Shown piece after piece: positions 17,328-26,236 of a stretch of 64,000 bases of DNA. Numbering within the stretch: the first letter of the stretch is position 1; every line of letters begins with the position of its first letter. Below the pieces are notes generated by a model. That model was not told the origin of the DNA and did not search any database. It was given only the letters and a program-made list of their open reading frames with translations. This DNA comes from Flavobacterium sp. (GTDB lineage Bacteria > Bacteroidota > Bacteroidia > Flavobacteriales > Flavobacteriaceae), in assembly GCF_004211145.1 (NCBI RefSeq), contig NZ_SEBS01000008.1:62001-126000 (forward strand), read 5' to 3'. The position numbers were made by a program, and so were the translations under genes.

Positions 17328-18536
17328 ATGAATTCCTTTCCCGCCGAAATCAAGCACCCAAATTCAGCCTACATATTAGCACTTGCAAAACTTCTCGAAC
17401 GCGGCGCCTATTACGGTGTTCGCGCGCTATTGACAACGCACATGGTCAAGTCGCTGTACATGAAAGAGGACGACGCGCTGCTGTTTTATTCCATAGCGCT
17501 TTCATGCGTTTACGGCACTCAGGTATTTGGCGCGCTGATCGGCGACTTGATATTGGGAAATAAATACGCCGCGATTTTTGGTGGCGCGATCATGGCCAAT
17601 GGGATGATCGCACTCGCGATTCCCGGAAATTTACCCTTCTACATCGGGACGGCGCTAATCGTCTTGGGCACGGGATTTTTCACACCGAACCTGATGGCGG
17701 CGTATGTGAAATCGTACTCAGGCAGCAAAACGTTGCTCGATTCGGGTTTTACGATGTTTTACACCTGCCTGAACGTCGGCGCGTTTATCGGAACGGCCGC
17801 GCTCCTTTGGCTATCGGACATCGATCCGAGGATTTCGTTCGCCACGGCAGGAATCATGATGATTTTGGCGACTTGCATCGTTGCGATTCATCGATCGTCG
17901 TCGGTCGAAATAAAAACCGTCCCCAATTCAAAAAACGATACGAAAAACGCGTTGATCGTACTGTCGATGATCGCAATGGCAGGCATTTTTTGGTTCATCT
18001 ACATGCTTTCGGGAGTCGGGAGAAACGCGATCGAGTCGAGCATTTTCCATTTAAATACCACGATGATCTACAACATATTGATGTACGTCGAGCCATTTCT
18101 CGCCATTTCGACGGGCGTGATCGCGTCGATCGTGTGGTCGTTTCTGTCGGTCGGGAAAGTCGTGAAATTTATCATCGGGTTTGCGCTGTTGGCGTTGTCC
18201 TGCATATTGTTTATAGGCTTGACGCTGGACAGCGATTATTCCGAATTTGTCTATTTCGTGGCAATCGTCGTGTTGAGCATTTCCGAAATATTGATCGCCC
18301 CTATCGTCATGTCTACCATTGCGCGTTACGGAGATCCAAAATACTTGGCGATTTTCTTCAGTCTTTCGTTCCTGCCGATGGGTGTCATCCTAGCCTTACC
18401 GATCGTAAAAAACTTTTGCGCCTCGTTCGATCCGGGCGTTTCGTTGATCGCGAGTATCATCTTATCAGGATTGACCGCCGTAGGCTTAGTGGTGTTTCTA
18501 ATCGTGCGAAATCAAAAAAGAATCGTAATCGACTAA
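17328..18536 (+). CDS. POT/PTR2-like proton-dependent oligopeptide transporter
   Basis: 402 residues and about 12 transmembrane segments. The N-terminus has LLERGAYYGVRALL, the family's ExxERFxYYG-like motif in a divergent form, and GTQVFGALIGDLILGNKYA resembles the second conserved block; FYTCLNVGAFIG resembles the FYxxINxG block. It lacks the longer C-terminal helices of typical 500-residue members. The ATG at 17328 is preferred to an upstream TTG. Di- or tripeptide uptake is the family role; the divergent motif makes the substrate uncertain. Confidence 0.75.
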   Translation: MNSFPAEIKHPNSAYILALAKLLERGAYYGVRALLTTHMVKSLYMKEDDALLFYSIALSCVYGTQVFGALIGDLILGNKYAAIFGGAIMANGMIALAIPGNLPFYIGTALIVLGTGFFTPNLMAAYVKSYSGSKTLLDSGFTMFYTCLNVGAFIGTAALLWLSDIDPRISFATAGIMMILATCIVAIHRSSSVEIKTVPNSKNDTKNALIVLSMIAMAGIFWFIYMLSGVGRNAIESSIFHLNTTMIYNILMYVEPFLAISTGVIASIVWSFLSVGKVVKFIIGFALLALSCILFIGLTLDSDYSEFVYFVAIVVLSISEILIAPIVMSTIARYGDPKYLAIFFSLSFLPMGVILALPIVKNFCASFDPGVSLIASIILSGLTAVGLVVFLIVRNQKRIVID

Positions 18537-18551
18537 AGCCAATTGCAGTCG

Positions 18552-18621
18552 TTCGTCATTCATCATTCGTCATTCGTCATTCATCATTCGTCGTTCGTCG
18601 TTCGTCATTCGTCATTCGTCT
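18552..18621. repeat. Heptanucleotide tandem repeat (TTCGTCA)n
   Basis: Ten consecutive 7-bp units, TTCGTCA with changes to TTCATCA, TTCGTCG and TTCGTCT, fill the gap between the convergent POT transporter and CheB genes. Confidence 0.9.
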
Positions 18622-18630
18622 TTCCTAACC

Positions 18631-19194
18631 CTAAATCCGATTTAAGAAAGCCGCCATTTCCTCAGGTTCCAAAACGTAATCGATTTTCACCGCGTCCAAC
18701 GCGCTTTTTGGCATGAACGACATTCCCGCAGATTCGGGCGATTGTACGATCGTCACGCCGCCGGCTTCGGATATCGCCTTGAGTCCGTCGGTTCCATCGG
18801 CATTCGAACCTGAAAGCAGGACCGCGATCGCCATTTCCCCGTAAACGTCGGCCGCCGATTCGAAGATCACGTCGATGCTCGGGCGGCTGTAATTCACTTT
18901 CTCGGATGCGTCGAGCGACAGCAATCCGTTTTTTTCGAAAAGCAGGTGATAGTCTGACGGCGCGATGTACACGTTTCCGGGAACGAGTTCGACCTTGTCC
19001 TCGACCTCGCGCACTGGCAACGTCGATTTCATTGCGATCAGTTCCTCGAGTGTCGAATCGTCGGTGTTCTTCCGATGTAAAACCAGCACCACGATAAACG
19101 CCAGATCGCGCGACAATTCGGGCAGCACTTTCATGAGCACGTCCAAACTTCCGGCCGATCCGCCAACGAGCAGTATTTTGTGGCGTTTGCTCAT
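18631..19194 (-). CDS. cheB: CheB-type methylesterase domain protein
   Basis: 187 residues forming a stand-alone CheB catalytic domain without the usual receiver domain. The nucleophile Ser lies in GGSAGSLD, the His in VLVLHR and the Asp in GSNADGTDG. Normally it removes methyl groups from glutamates of chemoreceptors. No receptor, CheA or CheW is nearby; instead it ends a five-gene operon of kinases and receivers, and its ATGA overlaps the stop of cheR. Such receptor-free CheR-CheB pairs in Bacteroidota are thought to act in general signalling, perhaps by modifying the hybrid kinase; that is inference. Confidence 0.88.
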   Translation of the reverse strand: MSKRHKILLVGGSAGSLDVLMKVLPELSRDLAFIVVLVLHRKNTDDSTLEELIAMKSTLPVREVEDKVELVPGNVYIAPSDYHLLFEKNGLLSLDASEKVNYSRPSIDVIFESAADVYGEMAIAVLLSGSNADGTDGLKAISEAGGVTIVQSPESAGMSFMPKSALDAVKIDYVLEPEEMAAFLNRI

Positions 19195-20003
19195 TTTACT
19201 TTCTTCCAGATTTTGTCTTTGTTGAGTTGCTCGTATTTGCGTTGGATAGACGAGAATTTGATGTTTTCCTTCGTGCCCAATGCCAGATATCCCAAGCGCG
19301 CAAGGCTTTCATCGAACAACGATAACGCTCGGTCCTGCAAATCCTTGTCGAAATAAATGAGCACGTTTCGGCACAGGATCAGGTCGAATTCGTTGAACGA
19401 ACTGTCGGACACAAGATTGTGTTGAGAGAAAACCATCTGCCCTGATAAACTTTCGCTGAATTTCGCGAGTCCGTAATTGGCCGTGTAGTAATTTGAGAAG
19501 TCCTGTTTTCCGCCCGATTCCAGATAATTTTCAGAATAATCCTTCATCATGCGCAACGGGAAAATCCCTTTTTTCGCGGCGTCCAAAACCTGCGGATTGA
19601 TGTCGGTCGCATACAAAAGCGTCTTGTGCAACAGGTTCGCTTCCTTGAGCATGATCGCCATCGAATAGACTTCCTCGCCCGTCGAGCAGCCGGCGTGCCA
19701 AATCCGTAAGAACGGTTTCGGCGCCAAAGCGGGCAAGATTTCATTCCTCAATACTTTGTAGAAGAACGGATCGCGGAACATCTCGGTGACGTTGACCGTG
19801 ATTTCCTCGACCATGCGCTTAAAATAACTTTCGTCGGTTCGTACTCGCGACAGGAATTCGTGGAACGACGCGAAACCGTCGAGCGGAATCAGTCGATCGA
19901 TGCGCCTTTTGAACGACGCGCGCGAATACCCGCTGAAATCATAGCCGTGGTATTCGAAAATTTCGTTGATCAGCAACTCTATTTCGCGATCTTCGGTCAC
20001 CAT
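19191..20003 (-). CDS. cheR: CheR-type protein methyltransferase
   Basis: 270 residues with the N-terminal helical CheR domain (GYDFSGYSRASFKRRI) and the C-terminal SAM-binding domain (IWHAGCSTGEEVYSMAIML, then LLYATDINPQVLDAAKKGIFP and FDLILCRNVLIYFDKDLQ). It transfers methyl groups from SAM to glutamate side chains. It overlaps the receiver gene by one base upstream and cheB by four bases downstream, so tight co-translation is expected. Full family length, no truncation. Confidence 0.93.
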   Translation of the reverse strand: MVTEDREIELLINEIFEYHGYDFSGYSRASFKRRIDRLIPLDGFASFHEFLSRVRTDESYFKRMVEEITVNVTEMFRDPFFYKVLRNEILPALAPKPFLRIWHAGCSTGEEVYSMAIMLKEANLLHKTLLYATDINPQVLDAAKKGIFPLRMMKDYSENYLESGGKQDFSNYYTANYGLAKFSESLSGQMVFSQHNLVSDSSFNEFDLILCRNVLIYFDKDLQDRALSLFDESLARLGYLALGTKENIKFSSIQRKYEQLNKDKIWKKVK

Positions 20004-20374
20004 CAGACGTTGTTTAGCAATTCGAGCAGTTTATCGATGTCGACGGGTTTCGATATGTAACCGTCGGCTCCCGCGGCCAGACATTTTTCACGATCGCCGA
20101 CCATCGCCTGCGCAGTCACCGCGATCACGGGAACGTCCTCGCGGTTTTCGAGTCGTTTGATCAGCGGAAGTGCTTCGTAACCGTCCATGTCGGGCATCAT
20201 CATGTCGAGCAAAACGATGTCGACGGCTTTGTCGCTTTCGAGCAATGTCAAGGCTTCGCGAGCGCTTTGGCACGACAGGCATTCGAACGAACGCGAGCGT
20301 AAAACGGCTGTCAACGCGAAGATATTTCGGGAATCGTCGTCTACGATAAGGATGTTTTTCTTTTGCATGTCCAT
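20003..20374 (-). CDS. Single-domain response regulator (CheY-like)
   Basis: 123 residues: a complete receiver domain with acidic pocket VDDD, phospho-acceptor Asp57 (IVLLDMMMP) and Lys in ISKPVD. It has no output domain. Its sequence is very close to the third receiver of the preceding hybrid kinase (VIAVTA, GDREKC, KPVD in both), so it may be a duplicate of that domain. It starts by a one-base overlap (TAATG) with the kinase stop and ends by one base into cheR. Confidence 0.92.
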   Translation of the reverse strand: MDMQKKNILIVDDDSRNIFALTAVLRSRSFECLSCQSAREALTLLESDKAVDIVLLDMMMPDMDGYEALPLIKRLENREDVPVIAVTAQAMVGDREKCLAAGADGYISKPVDIDKLLELLNNV

Positions 20375-23300
20375 TACAATTTATCGTAAAGCCAAACGCG
20401 CAACAACGACAGCAATTGGTCGACGTCCACGGGTTTCGTTATATAATCCGACGCTCCGGCGCTGATGCATTTCTCGCGGTCGCCCGTCATCGCTTTCGCC
20501 GTCACGGCAATTACGGGAAGATTTTTTAGCTTCGAATCCTGACGGATGCGCGTCGCCGTTTCGTAACCGTCCATGTTCGGCATCATCATGTCGAGCAGCA
20601 CGACATCGGTTTCAGGATTTTCCTTGAGCATGTTGAGCGCTTCTTTGCCGTCGATTGCCGTAATTACGTTCATCTTCAACGATTCGAGCGCTTTCGTAAG
20701 CGAGTAGATGTTTCGCACATCGTCGTCGACGACCAAAACGGTTTTGCCTGTCAACACGTTGTTGAGCCTGTTTATTTTGCCGTTTGCTTTCTTGCCCGAC
20801 TTTTTGTCTTCTTCGACCAGATGCAGGAACAACGAAACCTCATCGAGCATTCGTTGGTACGATTGGGCGGTCTTGACCACGATCGAATCGGCGTAATGCT
20901 TGATTTTCACTTCTTCCTTTAGCGACAAACTCTTGCCCGTGAAGACGATCACGGGAAGGTTTTCGAGCCCCGGATTCGCGCGCACGCTTTCGAGCATATC
21001 ATACGAATGTTTGTCGGGAATTCCCATATCGAGGATCACGCATTGCACGTCGTCCTTGAGCAAAGCGTCGACGCCATCAGAAACTTCGCTGCTTACCTGC
21101 GAATTGATTTGATGCATTTCAAGGAAATATGCCAACGCACGCGCGTGTTTCGGATTATCTTCGACGATAAGAACCTTTTGGGATTCGCGGTTCACGATGC
21201 GTTCGATGCGTTCGAAAACTTCGGGAATCTTCTCATACGCCGCAGGTTTGTCGAGGAAATTCACGGCACCTTTGAGCAGACTTTCCTGCTTCAATTTGTG
21301 GGACGACATGATGTGCACCGGAATGTGGCGCGTCAACGAATTCGTCTTCAATTCCTCCATGACTTCCCAACCGCTCTTGATCGGCAATTGGATGTCCAGG
21401 AGCACGCCGACAGGTTTGTACGCCAAAGCCAAGTTCAACGCGTGATCGCCCCGAACCGAAACGACGCCTTTGTAACCGCGCTGACGCGTGAATTCGAGCA
21501 ATGACTTCGCGAAGTTCGTATCGTCTTCCACGATCAAAATCGTCTTATCGGTTTCCGAAATCGAGTCACGGTCATCGGGAATGTCATCAGGCATCGAAGC
21601 GCTTATGTATTCGGAGTTCGGCGTTGCGATGGGTTGGGCGATTTCCTTCTTGTCCTCGGTCACATAACTCGGAAGCGAAACGATCGCGGGCGCACTCGCT
21701 GAAACGGGAAGCAACAACGTGAATTCGCTTCCGTCGTTTATCTTGCTGTTCAAGCTCAAGGTTCCGCGCAGTAATTTTGAGAGTTCGCGGCTGATCGAAA
21801 GTCCGAGTCCGGTTCCTCCGTATTTGCGTTTCGTCGATCCGTCGGCCTGTTGGAATGCTTCGAATATGAGCAGTTGCTTCTCAGGCGCGATGCCGATTCC
21901 CGTGTCTTTCACGATGAATTCGACCTGTTTGTCGCTGTCCGGATGTTTTCGAACTTCGAGCGTGACCGAACCTTTGGCCGTGAATTTTATAGCGTTCGAG
22001 ATCAGGTTTTTGAGGATTTGTTCGAGACGCATCTTGTCGGTCTTGATGATCAACGGCGCATCGGTCGTGACGATCTCGAATGCGATTTTCTTTTCCTTGG
22101 CGACCTCGGCGAAGAGTCCGCGCAGGTTTTCAGTGATTTCCTTGATCGAAACCTCGGTGAATTCGAGTTCCATTTTCCCGGCCTCGATTTTCGACAAGTC
22201 GAGGATTTCGTCGATCAGGCCGAGCAATCCGTTTCCGGAACTGTTGATCACGCGCGCGAATTCCATTTGTTCGCCTGAAAGATTCTTGTCGTTGTTCTCG
22301 CTCAGCAATCGGCTCAACAACAAAATCGAATTCAACGGCGTGCGCAATTCGTGCGACATATTCGCCAAAAATTCGGATTTGTAGCGCGTCGTACGCTCGA
22401 GATCCTCGGATTTTTTCTGGATTTCAGTATTGCGTTCCTCGAGAAGCACGCTGCGTTCGGCAAGTTCCTCGTTGGTTTGCTGGAGTTCTTCCTGTTGTAC
22501 TTTTAGTTCTTCTTCCGACGCCTGCAACTTTTCAGTCTGGGCTTCGAGTTCGGCGTTCATGCCTTCGAGTTCGGTGTGTTGCGCGCGAAGTTCCTCAGAT
22601 TGCGTTTGGGTTTCCTCAAGCAATTCCTGGACACGCGTGCGGTTCTGGGCGGCCTTGATCGCGATTCCGATGTTGTTCGACACCGACGATACGAATTCGA
22701 GTTCGCGTTCCGAATATTGGCGAACCGACGCGAGTTCTATCGCACCTTCAACGGCATTGTCGATCAGCGGCAACGCGACGATATGCAAAGGTTTCATTTC
22801 ACCCAACGCAAACGAAATCTTGACGCTTTCAGACGTTTCGGCCTTGATCTCAAGCATTTTGCCCGACGAAACCGATTGGCCAACTAAACCTTGCCCGACC
22901 TGAAGCCTTTCACGTTTTTGATCGCTAATGTAATTGTATCCCGCTGTTGCGAACAATTCGTCGCCTTGGATCAAATAAATCACGCCGGCGTTACTCGACG
23001 TATATTCCGACATGAATTCGATGACGTCTTTCGCCAATTGCTGAGGCGTTTTTTCACCGAGCATCACGTTATTCAAATTTGCGACTCCGGTTTGCAGCCA
23101 TTCCTTGTCAGACAAGGCCGTAAACGATTCGTCAAGCCCGAGCGCCATGGCATTGAGCGACACCGAAACGCTCCCGAGTGCGTCGGCAGTCGTATCGTCG
23201 ACGCGGATCTTGTAATTCCCTTTGGCGATTTGGGTCGCGATGTTGCTGATCACGCGGATGCGTTCGGCGATCTCGGCTTCTTTTTCCTGTAGTTGTTTGT

Positions 23301-23937
23301 GAAGGCGCGTTCGTTCGTTATAATCGTTGAGGATCCGGACGAAGAAAAGCCCGCTCAAAGCCAACGAGATCAAAGCGGCCGCGATGATCAGGAACAAACT
23401 GTATCCCGAATATTTGGAGGTGCGCTCGAGCCTGATCTTTAGCAGTCGTTGCTCTTCGTCTTCCATTTTCTTGAGCAACGGGCGCATGTCGTCCATAAGT
23501 TGTTTGCCTGTGCCCAATTGCTGCAGATACGGTTCGCCCCGCATTTTTTCCTGGACGCGCGATTGCAGGTAAAGGAAAAACTTGAGTTTTATCGGGGTCA
23601 ATTCGCGCAACGCATCCTGTTGTTTTGGATTGTCGGCCGTTAAGCTCTTGATTTTTACGAAATACGACTCGGCCTTTGCGTCGGCGTTGTTGTAATCGGT
23701 CAGGTACGATTCATTGCCCGTCAGCAAATAGCCGCGCATACTGGTTTGCGCGTTCAGGATTACCGATCGGCCTTCATTGATGTTGTAGATGACATCCTGG
23801 GTATGGTTGACCTGTTTGTTGCTTTCGAGCAGGTTTTGGATGCTGTAGTACGAAGCGATCGAACTGACTAACAGCAACAGCATCGATCCGCCGAAACTCA
23901 ACAATAAATTTCTCTTAAACGTATTCTTCATTTGCAC
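20374..23937 (-). CDS. Hybrid sensor histidine kinase, CHASE3-HAMP-GAF-HisKA-HATPase-REC-REC-REC
   Basis: 1187 residues. Transmembrane helix at 11-30, a CHASE3-like external helical domain at 40-170 (MRGYLLTGNESYLTDY), a second helix at 178-201, HAMP to about 275, a GAF domain at 285-430, and a long coiled coil at 435-520. HisKA has His529 in SHELRTP; the ATPase has N-box NLISNAIKF and G-boxes DTGIGI and GGTGLGLSI. Three receivers follow: 799-915 (Asp848), 921-1035 (Asp970) and 1066-1187 (Asp1116). It senses an external or membrane signal and can relay phosphate to its own receivers and to the downstream receiver. It sits between another kinase and the receiver-CheR-CheB genes in one operon. 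Confidence 0.93.
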   Translation of the reverse strand: MQMKNTFKRNLLLSFGGSMLLLLVSSIASYYSIQNLLESNKQVNHTQDVIYNINEGRSVILNAQTSMRGYLLTGNESYLTDYNNADAKAESYFVKIKSLTADNPKQQDALRELTPIKLKFFLYLQSRVQEKMRGEPYLQQLGTGKQLMDDMRPLLKKMEDEEQRLLKIRLERTSKYSGYSLFLIIAAALISLALSGLFFVRILNDYNERTRLHKQLQEKEAEIAERIRVISNIATQIAKGNYKIRVDDTTADALGSVSVSLNAMALGLDESFTALSDKEWLQTGVANLNNVMLGEKTPQQLAKDVIEFMSEYTSSNAGVIYLIQGDELFATAGYNYISDQKRERLQVGQGLVGQSVSSGKMLEIKAETSESVKISFALGEMKPLHIVALPLIDNAVEGAIELASVRQYSERELEFVSSVSNNIGIAIKAAQNRTRVQELLEETQTQSEELRAQHTELEGMNAELEAQTEKLQASEEELKVQQEELQQTNEELAERSVLLEERNTEIQKKSEDLERTTRYKSEFLANMSHELRTPLNSILLLSRLLSENNDKNLSGEQMEFARVINSSGNGLLGLIDEILDLSKIEAGKMELEFTEVSIKEITENLRGLFAEVAKEKKIAFEIVTTDAPLIIKTDKMRLEQILKNLISNAIKFTAKGSVTLEVRKHPDSDKQVEFIVKDTGIGIAPEKQLLIFEAFQQADGSTKRKYGGTGLGLSISRELSKLLRGTLSLNSKINDGSEFTLLLPVSASAPAIVSLPSYVTEDKKEIAQPIATPNSEYISASMPDDIPDDRDSISETDKTILIVEDDTNFAKSLLEFTRQRGYKGVVSVRGDHALNLALAYKPVGVLLDIQLPIKSGWEVMEELKTNSLTRHIPVHIMSSHKLKQESLLKGAVNFLDKPAAYEKIPEVFERIERIVNRESQKVLIVEDNPKHARALAYFLEMHQINSQVSSEVSDGVDALLKDDVQCVILDMGIPDKHSYDMLESVRANPGLENLPVIVFTGKSLSLKEEVKIKHYADSIVVKTAQSYQRMLDEVSLFLHLVEEDKKSGKKANGKINRLNNVLTGKTVLVVDDDVRNIYSLTKALESLKMNVITAIDGKEALNMLKENPETDVVLLDMMMPNMDGYETATRIRQDSKLKNLPVIAVTAKAMTGDREKCISAGASDYITKPVDVDQLLSLLRVWLYDKL

Positions 23938-23958
23938 TGTAAACGTTGTTTTGTTTGG

Positions 23959-25185
23959 TTATACTGGTAAAATGATTATGAAACTCGCACCTTCGTTGGG
24001 CGTACTTCGAGCCGTGATCAAGCCATTGTGGCGTTCGACGATTTTCTTCGCGATCGCAAGCCCGATGCCCGTTCCGTCGTAACTCTGGCGGTCGTGCAAA
24101 CTTTGGAAAATCACGAAAATCTTGTCGAGGTAGATTTCTTCGAACCCGATGCCGTTGTCGGTCACCGTAATCCTGTAAAAATTCCCGTCCTTGCTTGGTT
24201 GACCGTTGAATTCCTTGGTTGCGATGCGTTCGCAGTTCACATGGATTACGGGCGAAACGTCGGATTTCGAAAATTTGAGCGCGTTGCCGAGCAGATTCTG
24301 GAACAATTGACGCAACTGGCCCTGGATGCCATTCATCTTGGGCATTTCGCCTACATGGATAACAGCTTCTTTTTGTTCGACGAGGTATTCAAGATCGGCC
24401 AAGACTTCTGAAATCACGTCCTCAAGATCCAGATCTTCGGTCATCGCGGTCGCCGACAATCGCGAATAATCGAGCAGGTCGTTGATCAGGTTGGTCATCC
24501 TTCCCGCCGAACCGATCGTGCGCTGCATATAATCGAGCGCCTTGGGATCATCGTGCATATAACGGTCACGGATAATCTTGATGAACGTTTCAATTTTGCG
24601 CAGCGGTTCCTTCAAGTCGTGCGAAACGACCCAGGCATATTGCTGCAATTCGTGGTTGCGCATCTCGAGTTCGTCATTTTTGGCGACGAGTTCCGATGTT
24701 CTTTCGGCTACTTTTTCCTCCAGGCTTTCATTGGCGATCGTGAGTTCCATTTGGGCCGACTTCCGGATTTCGACTTCGCGCGCGAGCAAATCGCTCAAAT
24801 TCCTGAGTTCTTGCTTTTGTTCGTAAAGTTTGAGGAAGGTTTTGACCTTTAGGATCAACAGATCGGGATCGACGGGTTTCGTGATGTAGTCGACCGCGCC
24901 GCTTTCATAACCTTTTGTGATGTATTTCTTTTCCTTGCTGATAGCCGACAGGAAGATCACGGGAATTTCCTTCGTTCGCTTGCTTCCTGAAAGCGTTTCC
25001 ACGACCTCGAATCCATCCATGCCGGGCATTTGCACGTCCATGATGATGAGTGAATAATCGGTTTTAAGGATTTTGAGAAGTGCTTCTTCGCCCGATTCGG
25101 CCGAATCGACCCGCAAATCATGCATCTCAAGTATTTTACGCAGCGGAAGGATGTTTTCCTTCTTGTCATCGACAATCAAAATCAT
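23959..25185 (-). CDS. Response regulator-histidine kinase fusion (REC-HisKA-HATPase)
   Basis: 408 residues, soluble. The N-terminal receiver (residues 1-118) has VDD, Asp50 (IIMDVQMP) and ITKPVD. A coiled coil (RKSAQMELTIANESLEEKVAERT) leads to HisKA with His189 in VVSHDLKEPLRKI and a full ATPase domain (LLGNALKF, DNGIGF, GTGIGLAI). This receiver-first layout is that of kinases controlled by another kinase. It is the first gene of the five-gene signalling operon; the hybrid kinase starts 21 bases after its stop. Near-consensus ATACTTTG lies just upstream. Confidence 0.92.
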   Translation of the reverse strand: MILIVDDKKENILPLRKILEMHDLRVDSAESGEEALLKILKTDYSLIIMDVQMPGMDGFEVVETLSGSKRTKEIPVIFLSAISKEKKYITKGYESGAVDYITKPVDPDLLILKVKTFLKLYEQKQELRNLSDLLAREVEIRKSAQMELTIANESLEEKVAERTSELVAKNDELEMRNHELQQYAWVVSHDLKEPLRKIETFIKIIRDRYMHDDPKALDYMQRTIGSAGRMTNLINDLLDYSRLSATAMTEDLDLEDVISEVLADLEYLVEQKEAVIHVGEMPKMNGIQGQLRQLFQNLLGNALKFSKSDVSPVIHVNCERIATKEFNGQPSKDGNFYRITVTDNGIGFEEIYLDKIFVIFQSLHDRQSYDGTGIGLAIAKKIVERHNGLITARSTPNEGASFIIILPV

Positions 25186-25351
25186 GTGGACAAAGTATTT
25201 TTGTTGACGACGGATTTTGAAAATTCAGGATCTGAGTGATTTGTTTTATCGGAATGGCTCATATAGTACTGCTACAATCGGTAAATTTCCTTAACAAGTT
25301 CCGATAAAATGTTACACGATTCACACATCTTAAAAAAAATTTCAACAACAG

Positions 25352-25382
25352 TTTGCAAAATCGATTTCTACGTGTACATTTG
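25352..25382 (+). promoter_or_regulatory. Promoter of tRNA-Val
   Basis: TTTG at 25352-25355, 19 bases of spacer and TACATTTG at 25375-25382. This exact match to the Bacteroidota housekeeping promoter (TTTG-N19-TAnnTTTG) ends 10 bases before the tRNA. Confidence 0.85.
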
Positions 25383-25392
25383 CATCCGCTCA

Positions 25393-25467
25393 GGTCGATT
25401 AGCTCAGCTGGTTCAGAGCACCACGTCGACAACGTGGGGGTCACTGGTTCGAACCCAGTATCGACCA
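25393..25467 (+). tRNA. tRNA-Val (anticodon GAC)
   Basis: 75 bases fold as a cloverleaf: acceptor GGTCGAT / ATCGACC, D arm GCTC..GAGC, anticodon stem CCACG / CGTGG with loop TCGACAA (anticodon GAC), TpsiC arm ACTGG-TTCGAAC-CCAGT. The CCA end is partly encoded only as ACA, so it is added enzymatically. It is followed by a terminator. Confidence 0.95.
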
Positions 25468-25468
25468 C

Positions 25469-25505
25469 AAAAAAGCGCAGCCATAACGGTTGCGCTTTTG
25501 TTTTT
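25469..25505 (+). terminator. Intrinsic terminator after tRNA-Val
   Basis: Stem AAAAGCGCA..GCC / GGT..TGCGCTTTT with a small loop, followed by GTTTTTAT. Confidence 0.85.
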
Positions 25506-25541
25506 ATATCCTTCATTGTCAGTGTTAAGGAAACTATCTCA

Positions 25542-26225
25542 AACACAGAGATTTTAAACATTAAGAACATTAAGCTCAATAAGAGCATTAAGTTTTCTCG
25601 CATTGAATCTCCATTCCGCAACTACAAATAGCAAAAAATACGTCTCTCAATAAACTTAATGCCCTTAATGCTCTTAATGGTAAAAAAAAATCCGCCAAGG
25701 AAAAACCTCAACGAAACCTCAAGTTTTCTGCATTTATTTATTCCAAAATACTACAAATAGCTAAAATGTTTATTCTGCGCTTTGCATCAAATTATCAAAA
25801 CACGGAGATTTTAAACATTTAGTTCATTAAGAGCATTACGTTTTTTCGCGTTGACTTTTCTATCCGAAGCTAACATCAGCAAAAAATCCCATACGTCTCT
25901 CAATAAACTTAATGCCCTTAATGCTCTTAATGGTAAAAAAAAAATCGCCTAGAAAAACCTCAACAAAGCCTCAAGTTTCCTCTCATTTCTTTATTCCAAA
26001 ACTGCTACAAATAGCTAAAATGTTGCTTCTACGCTTTGCATCGGATTATCAAAACATAGAATTTTAAACATTAAGAGCATTAAGAGCATTACGTTTTCGC
26101 GCGATTAGTGTTAACTCCGAAGCAAACAACAGCAAAAAATCCATTTACATTTCTCATTAAACTCAATGCTCTTAACGGCAAAAAAAAATCCGCCAAGGAA
26201 AAACCTCAACGGACTTTAAATTATA
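25542..26225. repeat. Tandem repeat of ~256 bp, about 2.7 copies
   Basis: Copies begin near 25542, 25800 and 26054 with CACAGAGATTTTAAACATT or close variants. Each contains ATTAAGNNC units, ACTACAAATAGC or AGCAAAAAAT(A/CC), the arm CTTAATGCCCTTAATGCTC then TTAATGG, an A-run, CCGCCAAGGAAAAACCTCAA and CTACAAATAGCTAAAATGTT. The third copy is partial and diverged. The gap between the tRNA and the mutase gene has no coding region. Confidence 0.8.
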
Positions 26226-26236
26226 AAAACAACCGT

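Noticed and set aside
17807..18628. Long plus-strand frame overlapping the POT transporter in another frame
   Set aside because: Arg-rich translation without domains; the transporter frame has clear membrane helices, and the tail is just the heptamer repeat.
18631..25185. Canonical chemotaxis operon
   Set aside because: No CheA, CheW or chemoreceptor; CheB lacks a receiver domain; kinases are of other classes.
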